NCBI GenBank assembly: GCA_965242615.1
Contig: CBDESR010000004.1
Span: 620,001-684,000 of the forward strand
Reading direction: 5' to 3'
Length of the DNA: 64,000 nt
Source: CBDBCU01 sp965242615
GTDB taxonomy: Bacteria; Chloroflexota; Dehalococcoidia; Lucifugimonadales; UBA3495
The notes below the pieces were generated by a model that was given only the letters and a program-made list of their open reading frames with translations, had not been told where the DNA came from and ran no database searches. This document shows positions 26,329 to 35,411 of this stretch, piece by piece (positions within the stretch are counted from its first letter, which is position 1; each line of letters opens with the position of its first letter). The position numbers and the translations under genes were made by a program.

Positions 26329-28587
26329 ATGACTAGCAATTACGCCACTATCGGGCAGTCTGTTGTGCGCGGGGAGGGGGCGGATAAGGTATCCGGCCAG
26401 GCGATTTATACCGCCGATATAACCTTGCCGGGGCTGCTTTGGGGGCAGGTTTTGCGGAGTCCCTTTCCCCACGCCCGCATCGTCAGCATTGACACCCGCC
26501 GGGCCCAGGAATTGCCGGGCGTTTATGCGGTTTTGACCGGGCAAGATATTCCCGACCGGCGGGTGGGCCGCTTGCTGCGGGACTGCCCGGTATTGGCCCG
26601 GGACAAGGTTCTGTTCATCGGGGAAAAGGTGGCGGCGGTAGCGGCGGAAAGCCCGGATCTTGCCGAGGAAGCCCTGCTGCTCATTGATGTGGAGTATGCG
26701 GAGCTGCCGGCGGTTTTTGACCCGGCAGAAGCGATGACTGACGCCGCCCCGACGCTGCACGAAAACCTGGCATCTTATCCTGGCCTGCCCCAGCCGATGT
26801 CTCCGGTCAACAATGTGTTCGCGCACAATGTTTGGCGCAAGGGGGATATTGAGCAGGGGTTTGCGGAGTCCGACCTAGTGTTTGAGCATACCTTTAACAC
26901 CCAGCTGATGCACCAGGCGTATCTGGAGCCGCACGCCTGCGTGGTGGACATTGACGGCGACGGGCGGGTGCAGGTGTGGGCCAACAATAAGGGGCCCTTT
27001 ATGCTGCGGGAGCAGTTGGCGGCGGTGTGGGATTTGCCCAAGGAGCAAATCCGCATTAACCCGTGCAGTATCGGCGGGGATTTCGGCGGCAAGGGTTCTT
27101 TTATGGATGCGCCGCTATGCTACTACCTGGCCAAGGCCGCCGGCCGGCCGGTCAAGATGGTAATGGATTACATTCAGGAATTGCTGGCCGGCAATCCCCG
27201 GCATCCCGGCACCATCACCCTGAAAACCGGGATGAAAAAAGACGGTCGCATCTGGACGCGGCAAGCGGAAACGATTTTTAACAGCGGGGCTTATGGCGCT
27301 TTCAAACCGCGGGTGCATCTGCGCGGCGCCGACCACAGCGGCGGCCCGTACCGCATCCCCCATGTCCAAATCGACAGCTATATGGTCTATACCAACAATG
27401 TTCCCTGCGGTCACATGAGGGCGCCGGCTAAACCGCAAGTGACCTTTGCCGTCGAAGCCCACATGGATTTGATTGCCCGGGAAATGGGCCTTGACCCCTA
27501 CGAACTGCGGATGTTGAACATTCTGCAAGAGGGCGATACCAACCCGGTGGGCGAGGAATGGTTGAACATCCGGGCTGGCGATGCGCTGCGGGCGGCGGCG
27601 GAAAGGGCCGGTTGGGGAACAGCCAAGGCGACGCCGTGGACGGGGCGCGGCTTGGCTATATCGGATCAGCCGCCGGGTTCGGGGCAGTCGTCGGCGTCGG
27701 TGATGATGGACGGGGCGGGCCAGGCAACGCTGCTGATGTCCCTGTGGGACACCGGCACCGGGGCCCATACCGTCCTGCGGCAGGTGGTGGCGGAAACTTT
27801 GACGATACCGGTAGCGGATGTGGGGGTAGTGATTCAGGATACGGACGCGGTGGAGTTCGAGTCGGGGCCGGGCGGCAGCCGGGTTACTTACACTTCCGGC
27901 CAGTCGGCGTTGGGCGCGGCTGAGGAGCTGCGGGAAAAGCTGACGGTGCTGGCGGCGGAGTATCTGGGCGGCGCGGCCGATGCCGTTACTTTGCGGGGCG
28001 GGCGGTTTGTCGCCGGGGACGGTTCCGGGGACGGCGATTCCGGGACAGGGATTGCCTTAAAGGAAGTGGCCGCCCGGGCCGTGGCCGCCCAGGGGGAGCC
28101 GTTGGCCGGCCACAAAACCTATACCGCGCCGCCTTCCGAATACACTTCCTACTGCGCCCAAGCCGCCGAAGTGGAAGTTGACCCGGAAACCGGCCAAGTA
28201 ACGGTCAACAAAATCGTTACCGCCCACGATGTGGGGACGGTGCTGAATCCGTTGACGCACCAGGGGCAGATTGAGGGCGGCGTCATTCAGGGCTTGGGCT
28301 ATGCGCTGATGGAGGAGATGGAAACGGCAGAGGGGCAAATCAGCACGCTGAGCCTGGGGGATTATAAAATCCCCACCAGCAAAGACATCCCGGAACTGGT
28401 AACGGTCTTGTTGGAGCCGGCCGGCGGCCCGGCGCCTTTCCAGAGCAAAGGCATCGGGGAAAGCAGCAATACGCCGGTAGCGGCGGCCATCGCCAACGCC
28501 GTGTCCGACGCCATCGGCGGCCGGCCGATAACTCAACTGCCGATAACGGCGGAGCGGGCGTTGGCGGCGCTGCGGGGACGGGGGTAG
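26329..28587 (+). CDS. Xanthine dehydrogenase-family molybdopterin-binding large subunit
   Basis: A 752-residue large subunit of the CoxL/XdhA family, which hydroxylates carbon centres (aldehydes, purines, CO or other substrates) at a Mo-cofactor. Visible signatures are GGDFGGKGSF (Mo-co binding), GHMRAPAKPQ and the C-terminal KGIGESSNTP carrying the catalytic Glu. The CO-dehydrogenase loop VAYRCSFR is absent, so it is not a form I CO dehydrogenase. A 2Fe-2S subunit is encoded separately at 56565-57047; no FAD subunit is in the window. Substrate unknown. Confidence 0.92.
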   Translation: MTSNYATIGQSVVRGEGADKVSGQAIYTADITLPGLLWGQVLRSPFPHARIVSIDTRRAQELPGVYAVLTGQDIPDRRVGRLLRDCPVLARDKVLFIGEKVAAVAAESPDLAEEALLLIDVEYAELPAVFDPAEAMTDAAPTLHENLASYPGLPQPMSPVNNVFAHNVWRKGDIEQGFAESDLVFEHTFNTQLMHQAYLEPHACVVDIDGDGRVQVWANNKGPFMLREQLAAVWDLPKEQIRINPCSIGGDFGGKGSFMDAPLCYYLAKAAGRPVKMVMDYIQELLAGNPRHPGTITLKTGMKKDGRIWTRQAETIFNSGAYGAFKPRVHLRGADHSGGPYRIPHVQIDSYMVYTNNVPCGHMRAPAKPQVTFAVEAHMDLIAREMGLDPYELRMLNILQEGDTNPVGEEWLNIRAGDALRAAAERAGWGTAKATPWTGRGLAISDQPPGSGQSSASVMMDGAGQATLLMSLWDTGTGAHTVLRQVVAETLTIPVADVGVVIQDTDAVEFESGPGGSRVTYTSGQSALGAAEELREKLTVLAAEYLGGAADAVTLRGGRFVAGDGSGDGDSGTGIALKEVAARAVAAQGEPLAGHKTYTAPPSEYTSYCAQAAEVEVDPETGQVTVNKIVTAHDVGTVLNPLTHQGQIEGGVIQGLGYALMEEMETAEGQISTLSLGDYKIPTSKDIPELVTVLLEPAGGPAPFQSKGIGESSNTPVAAAIANAVSDAIGGRPITQLPITAERALAALRGRG

Positions 28588-28626
28588 GGTAGCGGTAGCC
28601 GCGGAACTGCGTTAGGGGGTTGCGCT

Positions 28627-30000
28627 ATGCACTTGGTCCGGATGAATTTCAGCGGCGTACCGCCGCTTACTGAACCGGTGGCGTTCCGGTTTGATGAACG
28701 GGTCAATGTTTTCATTGGCCCCAACGCCTCCGGCAAAAGCGTCCTGCTGCGGCTGTTGGCTGAGCATCTCACGGGAACGGCACCCCATCGGATGGGCTAT
28801 CCGTGGTTGTCCCTACTTCCCGATGAGGAGTTCGATGAGTTTGTGGAGGATCCGGGTGTCCACCAGCCGCCCAATTTTCTGTCGGCCAGTCCCGATTGGC
28901 TTGACCGTGAAATGCAACACAACGAGCCAAATCCGCCGGCAATTTATATCGGCGCAGTCCGCGAAGGACTGCCCGGCGTATCCGAGCAAGCAAGCCCGGA
29001 TGCCTTTGGCGATACGGCGGCTGAGGTTTTAGCCGGGCCTTTCAGCGGCTCCCGTACAATGGCTGCGTGCCATCTGCTAGGGGATGAACTTTGGGACCTC
29101 GAACCCGATGACCCGCAGTATTATGCGGCGCTCACGCTGACGGACGCTATCAAGTTGGCAGACACTTGCAGCCGGCGAATTTGCGACGAAGTGATTCAAG
29201 ACTCGGAGTCGCACAATTATATACCCGGCCCGGATATGCGCGGTTTCCTTGCCCACCCTCGGCCCAACCTAAATCGTATAACCATCCTGCGCTCGATGGG
29301 GCTAAAAACCAAGGATCGCCCCAAATTTGACCACTTGTCCGGCACTGAGCAACCGGACAATGCGGCATACTGGGGAAATTCTGATGATTTGCCGATATAC
29401 CTCGGCCACGCCAGTGCGGGGACGGAGGGGACTTTGCTATGGATCCGGTGGCTGGCCTTGAAAATGGTTCACCACTATGACTTTACGGAGGATTGGGCGC
29501 AGCAGCCCGCCATCCTGCTGATTGACGAAATCGAAAATCACCTGCATCCCACTTGGCAGCGGCGGGTCATCCCTGCCTTGCAAGAGCATTTCCCCAAGTT
29601 GCAGATTTTCGCCACTACCCACTCCCCCTTCGTAATAGCCGGCCTCAAGCGGGGGCAGTTGCATCTGCTTAATCGGGATGGCAACGGCATTGTAACCGCT
29701 TCGACTAACGAGCGGGATGTTATCGGCTGGACGGCGGATGAAATCCTGCGGACGATGATGGGTGTGGACGAACCTACCGACCAGCTTACCGTTATCCGGG
29801 CGGCCCGCTTGCGTCAGCTGCGCGGAAAGGAAAAACTGACTACTAAGGAGGAAGCGGAACTTAACGAACTGCGCCGCCAGGTAAATGCGGATTTGTTGGC
29901 TAAAGGCGGACCGTTGGAAGCCCGGCGGGAACGTTACGCCGACCTGATACGAAGTTTCCTGCTTTCCCGGCAGTCCGATTTGACGCAGGAGGGAGAGTAG
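28627..30000 (+). CDS. AAA ATPase, PtuA/OLD-like (Septu-like system)
   Basis: A 457-residue ABC/SMC-type AAA ATPase (AAA_15/AAA_21). Walker A is FIGPNASGKS (about 35-44); the Walker B/signature region is LLIDEIENHLHP, then FATTHSPFVIAGL with the His switch. Its C-terminus has a charged coiled segment (KEKLTTKEEAELNEL). Five bases downstream is an HNH nuclease gene: the two-gene layout of Septu (PtuA ATPase plus PtuB HNH). Septu restricts phage by nucleic-acid cleavage. No reverse transcriptase is nearby, so this is not a retron. Confidence 0.87.
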   Translation: MHLVRMNFSGVPPLTEPVAFRFDERVNVFIGPNASGKSVLLRLLAEHLTGTAPHRMGYPWLSLLPDEEFDEFVEDPGVHQPPNFLSASPDWLDREMQHNEPNPPAIYIGAVREGLPGVSEQASPDAFGDTAAEVLAGPFSGSRTMAACHLLGDELWDLEPDDPQYYAALTLTDAIKLADTCSRRICDEVIQDSESHNYIPGPDMRGFLAHPRPNLNRITILRSMGLKTKDRPKFDHLSGTEQPDNAAYWGNSDDLPIYLGHASAGTEGTLLWIRWLALKMVHHYDFTEDWAQQPAILLIDEIENHLHPTWQRRVIPALQEHFPKLQIFATTHSPFVIAGLKRGQLHLLNRDGNGIVTASTNERDVIGWTADEILRTMMGVDEPTDQLTVIRAARLRQLRGKEKLTTKEEAELNELRRQVNADLLAKGGPLEARRERYADLIRSFLLSRQSDLTQEGE

Positions 30001-30005
30001 CCGGT

Positions 30006-30710
30006 ATGCGCTGGATTGACCGGGGGCCGGAGCCGGCTACCGTTGCCGGCTATGCCCAGCAGTTCACGCCGGGTTGGGTCGAGCATTACCAGCAGAATAG
30101 AGGGCAAGCGCCGCCGGATTCTTTCTGGCGGGAGTACCGGTCAAGTCTGGGGGCGCGGAGCAACAATGAATGCTGGTACTGCGGGCGGCAATGCAATGCC
30201 GTGGTCGGCGACAAATCGCCCACTGTTGACCACTTCCGGCCCCGCCGCTGGTTCCCGGAGTTGACTTACCGGTGGTCAAACTGGGTTTTCAGTTGCCAAC
30301 GCTGCAACGAAAGCAAAGGAGACCTGTGGCCGGAAACCGGGTTTGGCGACGCCACCGGGTACGGGTATATCGACCCTTGCGCCGCTGACCCGGCAGAACG
30401 CCCGGAGCGGTGTTTCGATTACGATGCCCGTAACGGACTTATTGAACCCAAGGAAAACCTTTCCGAGCAGGACAACCGCAAAGCCACGGATACCATCCGC
30501 GACTTGCGATTGAATGACCTTGACTTGAGGCTAGACCGCTGGGACGCGGCTCAGGAATTCGAGGCGGCTTTGTTGGAGGTTTTGGCGTCGCTTCCGGCTG
30601 CCGAGCATAGCGATTGTATCACGTTCTTTGTGGAAACGGAATCCCCCGATGAATTTACTTGGGTTACTCGAATAATTGTCGAACGAGTGCGCCAAGCCGG
30701 GCGCATTTAA
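30006..30710 (+). CDS. HNH endonuclease, PtuB-like (Septu-like system)
   Basis: A 234-residue HNH nuclease of the TIGR02646-like type found with AAA ATPases. The zinc/nuclease core is visible: CWYCG, then VDHFRPRR with the catalytic His, then CQRCNESKGD. The start ATG 30006 lies 5 bases after the ATPase stop, so the two are an operon. As the effector of a Septu-like pair it would cut nucleic acid on phage sensing; that role is inferred from the pairing. The C-terminal half is helical without further motifs. Confidence 0.88.
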   Translation: MRWIDRGPEPATVAGYAQQFTPGWVEHYQQNRGQAPPDSFWREYRSSLGARSNNECWYCGRQCNAVVGDKSPTVDHFRPRRWFPELTYRWSNWVFSCQRCNESKGDLWPETGFGDATGYGYIDPCAADPAERPERCFDYDARNGLIEPKENLSEQDNRKATDTIRDLRLNDLDLRLDRWDAAQEFEAALLEVLASLPAAEHSDCITFFVETESPDEFTWVTRIIVERVRQAGRI

Positions 30711-30786
30711 CCGCCCCGCTTTCCCGCCCATCCCCGCCATTACCCAACATCCGCCGCCAAACCAGTGCCGCCCCGCCCCTTACCCC

Positions 30787-31314
30787 CTAACCCACATCCC
30801 GCTCCCTAATCTCTACCGTGCTGATGGTCACCGCATCCACCGGCCGATCCGACCGATCCCGCGGCGTCTTGGCAATAGCCTCGACCACTTCCTGCCCGGC
30901 CGTTACCCGGCCAAAGATGGTATGCCGGTTGTTCAGATGCGGCGTAGCGGCTACGGTGATGAAAAACTGGCTGCCGTTGGTGCCGGGCCCGGCGTTAGCC
31001 ATGGCCAGCAGTCCCGGCCCGCTGAAGGTCAACGCCGGGTCAAACTCATCTTGAAACTGATACCCCGGCCCGCCCCGGCCGCTGCCGGTCGGGTCGCCGC
31101 CCTGAATCATAAAGTCGGGAATGACCCGGTGAAAAACTACCCCGTCATAAAACCCTTCCCGGGCCAGAAAGACGAAGTTGTTGACGGTGCGCGGCGCATT
31201 GGCCGCGAACAGGTCAAGGGCAATGTCGCCGTGATTGGTGCGGATGGTCGCCGCGTACTGCTTGCTCGGCTCCAGAATCAAGCCCGGCGGGTTAGCGTAC
31301 TGCTTGGGGGGCAT
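30787..31314 (-). CDS. Cyclophilin-type peptidyl-prolyl isomerase
   Basis: A 175-residue cyclophilin. The core has FVFLAREGFYDGVVFHRVIP, then FMIQGGDPTG, LLAMANAGPGTNGSQFFI and HTIFGRV, with the catalytic Arg, Gln and Phe positions present. No signal peptide, so cytosolic. Start ATG 31314 is preceded by AGGAGGAGCT. The gene faces the Septu-like pair tail to tail. Confidence 0.95.
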   Translation of the reverse strand: MPPKQYANPPGLILEPSKQYAATIRTNHGDIALDLFAANAPRTVNNFVFLAREGFYDGVVFHRVIPDFMIQGGDPTGSGRGGPGYQFQDEFDPALTFSGPGLLAMANAGPGTNGSQFFITVAATPHLNNRHTIFGRVTAGQEVVEAIAKTPRDRSDRPVDAVTISTVEIRERDVG

Positions 31315-31400
31315 AGCTCCTCCTGATAGCGGTTTGGGACAACGGCTATCAGTGTAACACAAAAAAGCCCGCGCCATTGCCCCATCGGTTATAATACCCC

Positions 31401-31519
31401 GGCTATCGCATATAGAAATCGTCATTCCCACGAAAGTGGGAATCCAGAGTCCCCGCCCTTTCTGGATTCCCGTGCCAACGGAAATGACGAAAGTAAGTCA
31501 CCCGGTATAGGCAATAGCC
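31401..31519. repeat. Palindromic dispersed repeat, copy 1
   Basis: Contains ATTCCCAC GAAA GTGGGAAT (31424-31443), a perfect 8-bp stem with a GAAA loop, followed by CTGGATTCCCGTG and GGAAATGAC. The outer sequence GGCTATCGCATATA at 31401 recurs as its reverse complement beside copy 2 (38580-38595). Similar to Neisseria dRS3-like ATTCCC-N8-GGGAAT repeats in form. Confidence 0.75.
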
Positions 31520-31554
31520 CGGCCCGAAACCCTGCTTTGCGGAGGGGACTGACG

Positions 31555-32745
31555 ATGATTACCAAGTTTGGCAGCCTGTTTGCCGGCCATGTCGATTTTG
31601 ACGACATCGGCCTCGACGCTACCCCGGCTAACGATCGCTGGCTCTCCGACGACCACTTGGCAACCGTCTTTGACAAGGCGACCGCCATCGCCCAGGTGAT
31701 GGATCGGTTGGACTACGAAACTTTCTGGATGGCGGAACATCACTTCCAACGGGAAGGGTACGAGTGCATCCCCAACCTGCTGCTGTTCGGCGTCCACCTG
31801 GCGCACCTGACCCGGCGCCTGAAAATCGGCTGCGGGTTCAACATTGCGCCGATGTGGAATCCCCTGCGGCTGGCTGAGGATTACGCTACTGCCGATGTGC
31901 TGACCGACGGACGGATCGTGTTCGGCGTGGGCCGGGGCTACCACACCCGGGAAGTGGAAACCCTCGACGCCCCCATGCTGGACGCCGCCGCCAACCGGGA
32001 ACTGTTCGAGGAACAGGTCGAGGTAATGTTCAAGGCGTTCAACAACCGCTCCTTTTCCCATCAGGGCAAGCATTACACCATCCCGCCCGCCGTGCCGTAC
32101 CGGGGCTATGAATTGCAGGAGATAACCCTGGTGCCGCGGCCGCGCTACTTGCCGGTGGAGTGTTACCAGCCGCTGGTCAGCGCCAGCCCGCGGGCGATGG
32201 ACTTTATGGTGAAACACGGCATCAAAGGGATGATTGGCGGTGGCGCTGCTGCCGGCGGCGCCACTTACGAAGTAGTGCGCGCTTGGCGGGAAACCCTGGC
32301 TCAAGCCGGCAAGGAGACCGAACTGGGCGGCGACTTGATTATCGGTTTTTCCATTCACTTGGCGGACACTGAGGAGCAAGCCATCGCCGAAGCCGGCCGG
32401 TTCGCCGAGGAAAATATGAAAATGTTCGGCCCGCTGGGCTTTGTGCGGGGATTGTCCCCGGAGCAGATTGACGCCTTGGGCGACCCGCGCCGCGCCCGGC
32501 AAGCCGGCTTGCCCACCATCCGCGACGGCATAAGGGTTGGCTCTTGGCTGTGCGGCCCCCCGCAACTGGTCGCAGAAAAGCTGAACGCCGTTCAGGAACG
32601 CTACCCCGGCTTGACCCAAATCAATGTCGGTTCGGTAGTCGGCACCCCGCAAAAGGTAATCCTCGAACAACTGGAATGGTTCGGCAAGGAAGTAATGCCG
32701 CACTTCCAAGCCCAGGAAAAGACGGCGCCCCTCCCGGCCGATTAA
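31555..32745 (+). CDS. LLM-class flavin-dependent oxidoreductase
   Basis: A 396-residue luciferase-family protein, longer than the 24599 copy. It has FWMAEHHF, RLKIGCGFNIAPMWNPLRLAEDYA-type strands, DGRIVFGVGRGYHTREVE and LMGG-like GMIGGGAAAG. It resembles bacterial luciferase alpha-like and alkanal monooxygenase relatives; the substrate is not predictable. ATG 31555 follows GGAGGGG; the 6 extra codons upstream are not conserved in type. It ends before a strong hairpin. Confidence 0.88.
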   Translation: MITKFGSLFAGHVDFDDIGLDATPANDRWLSDDHLATVFDKATAIAQVMDRLDYETFWMAEHHFQREGYECIPNLLLFGVHLAHLTRRLKIGCGFNIAPMWNPLRLAEDYATADVLTDGRIVFGVGRGYHTREVETLDAPMLDAAANRELFEEQVEVMFKAFNNRSFSHQGKHYTIPPAVPYRGYELQEITLVPRPRYLPVECYQPLVSASPRAMDFMVKHGIKGMIGGGAAAGGATYEVVRAWRETLAQAGKETELGGDLIIGFSIHLADTEEQAIAEAGRFAEENMKMFGPLGFVRGLSPEQIDALGDPRRARQAGLPTIRDGIRVGSWLCGPPQLVAEKLNAVQERYPGLTQINVGSVVGTPQKVILEQLEWFGKEVMPHFQAQEKTAPLPAD

Positions 32746-32779
32746 ACCAAGCCAAGCCGTCCCGCCGCCAACAACAACT

Positions 32780-32803
32780 GCGCCCGGTCTTTTGACCGGG
32801 CGC
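32780..32803 (+). terminator. Hairpin terminator after the LLM gene
   Basis: GCGCCCGGTC and GACCGGGCGC (10-bp perfect stem) around TTTT, 35 bases after the stop. No T tract follows. It sits between converging genes and may act both ways. Confidence 0.55.
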
Positions 32804-32825
32804 GTCGGTCGGCAAGCCCAAGATT

Positions 32826-33119
32826 TCAGACCAGCAGTTTCATCTTGAAACGGTCCTTGGCCAAATCATCGGTAGTAGCCGGGCGGGCTTGGGCTGCCTT
32901 GACTTCAGCCAGGGCGACGGTATAGCCGTCCGATTCCACAAACTCCACCAGGAACTTCGCAACTCCGGGAAAAGCGGCCACGATAGTGCCGACATCGCCG
33001 GGGCGCAAGCCGTCCCCGGGATTGTCCGCCGCCAGCAAAGGACTGTCCGGGGGAATGTCCTCAATGCGCTCGATCCCAATCGGCTCAGTCAGGGCAATGA
33101 CGGTATGTTCCTCAAACAT
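32826..33119 (-). CDS. DUF4926 domain protein
   Basis: A 97-residue protein with the DUF4926 pattern: an opening HTVIALTEPIG, then GLRPGDVGTIVAAFPG, FLVEFVESDGYTVAL and a C-terminal DDL segment. Such small proteins are common next to toxin-antitoxin and DUF-rich loci; the function is not known. ATG 33119 was picked because the upstream frame (to 33221) is low-quality sequence with no matching motif. Confidence 0.75.
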   Translation of the reverse strand: MFEEHTVIALTEPIGIERIEDIPPDSPLLAADNPGDGLRPGDVGTIVAAFPGVAKFLVEFVESDGYTVALAEVKAAQARPATTDDLAKDRFKMKLLV

Positions 33120-33180
33120 TTTCACCTCCGGCGGGGGAAAGCAGTGATGAATCGAAAGAAAGCCCGACCGGCTCCCGGTA

Positions 33181-33837
33181 TTACTGCCCCAAATCAACCG
33201 GCTCAAACGCCCCCGGCTCAATCAGCTCAAAGGTTTGGATGACAATAACCGGCATCCAGATAGTCTCTCCACCGCCGCGCCAGGTCAAAGAGCTCGTGAC
33301 GTCGTCCACATAGCGGACTGCCATATTGTGACAGCCCTCGGTGAATGGGATACCCCAGTCATAGGCAAGTGCCTTCACGAAATCAACATCCAAAACCTTG
33401 TTGGTAGGGATTTCTTCCAGCGTCAAATCCTCTTTAGCCGTCAGATATATTATCCCGTCCTCTTTTTTCGTGGTCGTGCGAGCATTATCCCAATTACCCG
33501 CGAAGCAACCTTGCAGGATGAAAGGTTCCTTCCGGTGTTTCCCTTCAACCTCGTGGAGTTTGACCGGATTGTTACTAATCCCCCACTTGACCGCTGGCGT
33601 GGGCGTAGGAATGGGCGTAGCAGTCGGAACGGGCGTCGGTGTCGGCGTGGGCGTCGGAATGGGTGTGGGGGTAAGCGTGGGGTAAGGCGTGGGCGTAGGT
33701 GTCGGCGTGGGGCGCGGTATTGCGGTCGGCGTAGGGGCGGGAATGGGTGTGGGCGTGGGCGGAGCAGCGCAAGCCGCCGTTAGCACTGCCGCCGCCAGCG
33801 CGAAACAGGCACCAAGCCGTTGAATCCGTTTCAGCAT
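33181..33837 (-). CDS. Lipoprotein with Thr-Pro stalk
   Basis: A 218-residue secreted lipoprotein. Signal peptide MLKRIQRLGACFALAAAVLT ends at a lipobox-like TAAC, so Cys25 is the likely lipid anchor. Residues about 27-84 are a (T/P)(T/P)-rich stalk, followed by a globular domain with two Cys (QGCFAGNW, FTEGCHN) that may pair. Such stalks are common in Chloroflexota surface proteins. ATG 33837 chosen; upstream frame is unsupported. Its first seven residues match those of the next gene, suggesting a shared origin of that leader. Confidence 0.82.
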   Translation of the reverse strand: MLKRIQRLGACFALAAAVLTAACAAPPTPTPIPAPTPTAIPRPTPTPTPTPYPTLTPTPIPTPTPTPTPVPTATPIPTPTPAVKWGISNNPVKLHEVEGKHRKEPFILQGCFAGNWDNARTTTKKEDGIIYLTAKEDLTLEEIPTNKVLDVDFVKALAYDWGIPFTEGCHNMAVRYVDDVTSSLTWRGGGETIWMPVIVIQTFELIEPGAFEPVDLGQ

Positions 33838-33847
33838 ATTCACCTGC

Positions 33848-34126
33848 CTACTTTCGCCGTTCCACCGGTTGACGCTCCACCGGCGTGGTATAGCGCGGGC
33901 CGGAACTCTTAACTTTCTGCAACAGCCAAATCCCGATAAAGGCGTGGCTGGAAACGCCGGAAATAACATAGGAGCCAATCAGAATCCCCCAAAGGGGGAA
34001 ACGCCACCACTTGCCCTCAATGCCGACCTGTGCCTCAAGGATATTAGCCAGCACGCTAAACACCAAGCAGGTGGAAATGGCAACCAGGAACGTCCAACCC
34101 GAAATCCGCTGAATCCGTTTCAGCAT
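33848..34126 (-). CDS. Small two-helix membrane protein
   Basis: A 92-residue protein beginning MLKRIQRISGWTFLVAIST, with two hydrophobic segments (about 10-30 and 45-70) and a basic, Pro-rich tail ending ERRK. GGAGG lies ahead of ATG 34126. It is in one operon with the lipoprotein downstream (gap 10 bases). No family recognised. Confidence 0.7.
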   Translation of the reverse strand: MLKRIQRISGWTFLVAISTCLVFSVLANILEAQVGIEGKWWRFPLWGILIGSYVISGVSSHAFIGIWLLQKVKSSGPRYTTPVERQPVERRK

Positions 34127-34149
34127 CGCTAACCTCCCTTGGGCTTGCA

Positions 34150-34362
34150 CTAAGCATAGTAACCGTGGGCGGTAAGCCAGCAGTAGTTGGGGGTTCGTAG
34201 CACATAGCCATTCGCCCCTAACCCTTCCGACAGGGCATCCCCGGCGCACCGTTGGCAGATTTGCACAGGGACGGCATTACTCCCCTGCCGGGTAATAAAC
34301 AGCCGGTCAACCGTGGCCGGTATCAATTCCCCAACCCCCGGCTGCTCCCCGGGCCGCGCCAA
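34150..34362 (-). CDS. Small hypothetical protein
   Basis: A possible 70-residue protein containing VDRLFITRQGSNAVPVQICQ and CQRCAG, then YVLRTPNYCW. It fits the gap between holB and the small membrane gene, and the sequence looks protein-like with a CxxC. The only start codons are TTG and the ribosome site is poor, so both start and reality are uncertain. Confidence 0.4.
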   Translation of the reverse strand: MARPGEQPGVGELIPATVDRLFITRQGSNAVPVQICQRCAGDALSEGLGANGYVLRTPNYCWLTAHGYYA

Positions 34363-34376
34363 CGCCCCGGCTTTGC

Positions 34377-35405
34377 TTAAGCCCGCCCCCGGCCCGGCAG
34401 CGGCGGCAAATTCAGCATCAAATTTTCCAACGCCAACCGCGCATTGGCATTCCCGTCCAACGCCGCCAGCGTCCCATTCAGCCGGCGGATAAACCCCGCC
34501 ACCTGCGCCGTACTCAGCCCCCCGGCTTGCAACCGCAGCGGCGTCAGGCAGTCCGCATTATGCACATACTCCTCGGCCGCCTCCTTAACCAGCAGCAAAT
34601 CCCGCCACCAGCCCAGCCACAAATACAGCAGCTCTTTAGTTTCCTCCCGCTCCCGATTAAAGCGAGTCGCCAACTCCGCCGCATAGTCAAACCGGGCATC
34701 CAAGCCGCCGCTGCAAACCTCCTGCAATCGCTCCAGTTCGGCATCCCGCTGCTCCAGCATTTCCCCATCCCGCAGGGCATTGACCGCTTGCCCCAGACAG
34801 CCCCGGGCCAGCCGCGCCAACCGCGCCGCCAGCTCCGGGGCCGCGGCATAATCACTGACCAACCGCCGTTCCAGTTCCGCCCGGGCCAGCGGTTTCAGAT
34901 ACAACGCCCGGCACCGCGAGCGGATGGTGGACAGCAGCGCATCCTCATTAGCCGTCAACAGCAGCAGCACCGTGCCGGCCGGCGGCTCCTCCAGAGTTTT
35001 CAACAGAGCATTGGCCGCCGCCGCATTCATCAATTCCGCCCCGTCGATGATGACCACTTTGCCCGCGCCCTCATAAGCCGACAGGTTGAGAAAGCCCTCG
35101 ATTTCCCGCACCTGGTCAATGCGAATGTCCCGCCGGGCCGGGCCGTCGTCCTCACCGCGGCCTATGCCGATAACCTGCACATCCGGGTGGACGCCCCGGG
35201 CAATGCGCTGACACTGGGAACACTCCCCGCAAGGCGCGCCGCTGTCCCGTTCCGGGCAGTTGACGGCTTGGGCAATGTTGACCGCCAAAGTCATCTTGCC
35301 CACGTGCGGCGGCCCCACCAGCAAATAAGCGTGCGCCAACCGCCCGGTCAGCAGCCCGGCCGCAAGTTGGCGGGTCAGGTGTTCCTGTCCGTAGGTTTGC
35401 CACAT
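34377..35405 (-). CDS. holB: DNA polymerase III delta' subunit
   Basis: Clamp-loader subunit. The 342-residue AAA+ protein has Walker-A-like GPPHVGKMT (about 32-40), the four-Cys zinc module (CPERDSGAPCGECSQC), the DEAD-equivalent VVIIDGAELM, and sensor 1 in LLLLTANEDALLSTIRSRC. The modified P-loop fits delta', which does not hydrolyse ATP in many bacteria. The gene begins 6 bases after the acidic small-protein gene ends, so they are co-transcribed. Confidence 0.93.
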   Translation of the reverse strand: MWQTYGQEHLTRQLAAGLLTGRLAHAYLLVGPPHVGKMTLAVNIAQAVNCPERDSGAPCGECSQCQRIARGVHPDVQVIGIGRGEDDGPARRDIRIDQVREIEGFLNLSAYEGAGKVVIIDGAELMNAAAANALLKTLEEPPAGTVLLLLTANEDALLSTIRSRCRALYLKPLARAELERRLVSDYAAAPELAARLARLARGCLGQAVNALRDGEMLEQRDAELERLQEVCSGGLDARFDYAAELATRFNREREETKELLYLWLGWWRDLLLVKEAAEEYVHNADCLTPLRLQAGGLSTAQVAGFIRRLNGTLAALDGNANARLALENLMLNLPPLPGRGRA

Positions 35406-35411
35406 GGGGGA

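Noticed and set aside
26329..28587. Aerobic CO dehydrogenase large subunit
   Set aside because: The form I active-site loop VAYRCSFR is absent, so CO is not claimed as substrate.
28627..30710. Retron with HNH effector
   Set aside because: No reverse transcriptase or ncRNA candidate lies next to the AAA-HNH pair, so the pair is only called Septu-like.
31498..32709. A 403-codon minus-strand frame opposite the LLM gene
   Set aside because: Shadow frame; no ribosome site and no motif, whereas the plus-strand gene is a recognisable LLM protein.
33596..33770. Short repeated GGCGTGGGCGTAGG units that could look like a CRISPR or minisatellite array
   Set aside because: They are the degenerate codons of the Thr-Pro stalk of a lipoprotein; there are no unique spacers and no cas genes.
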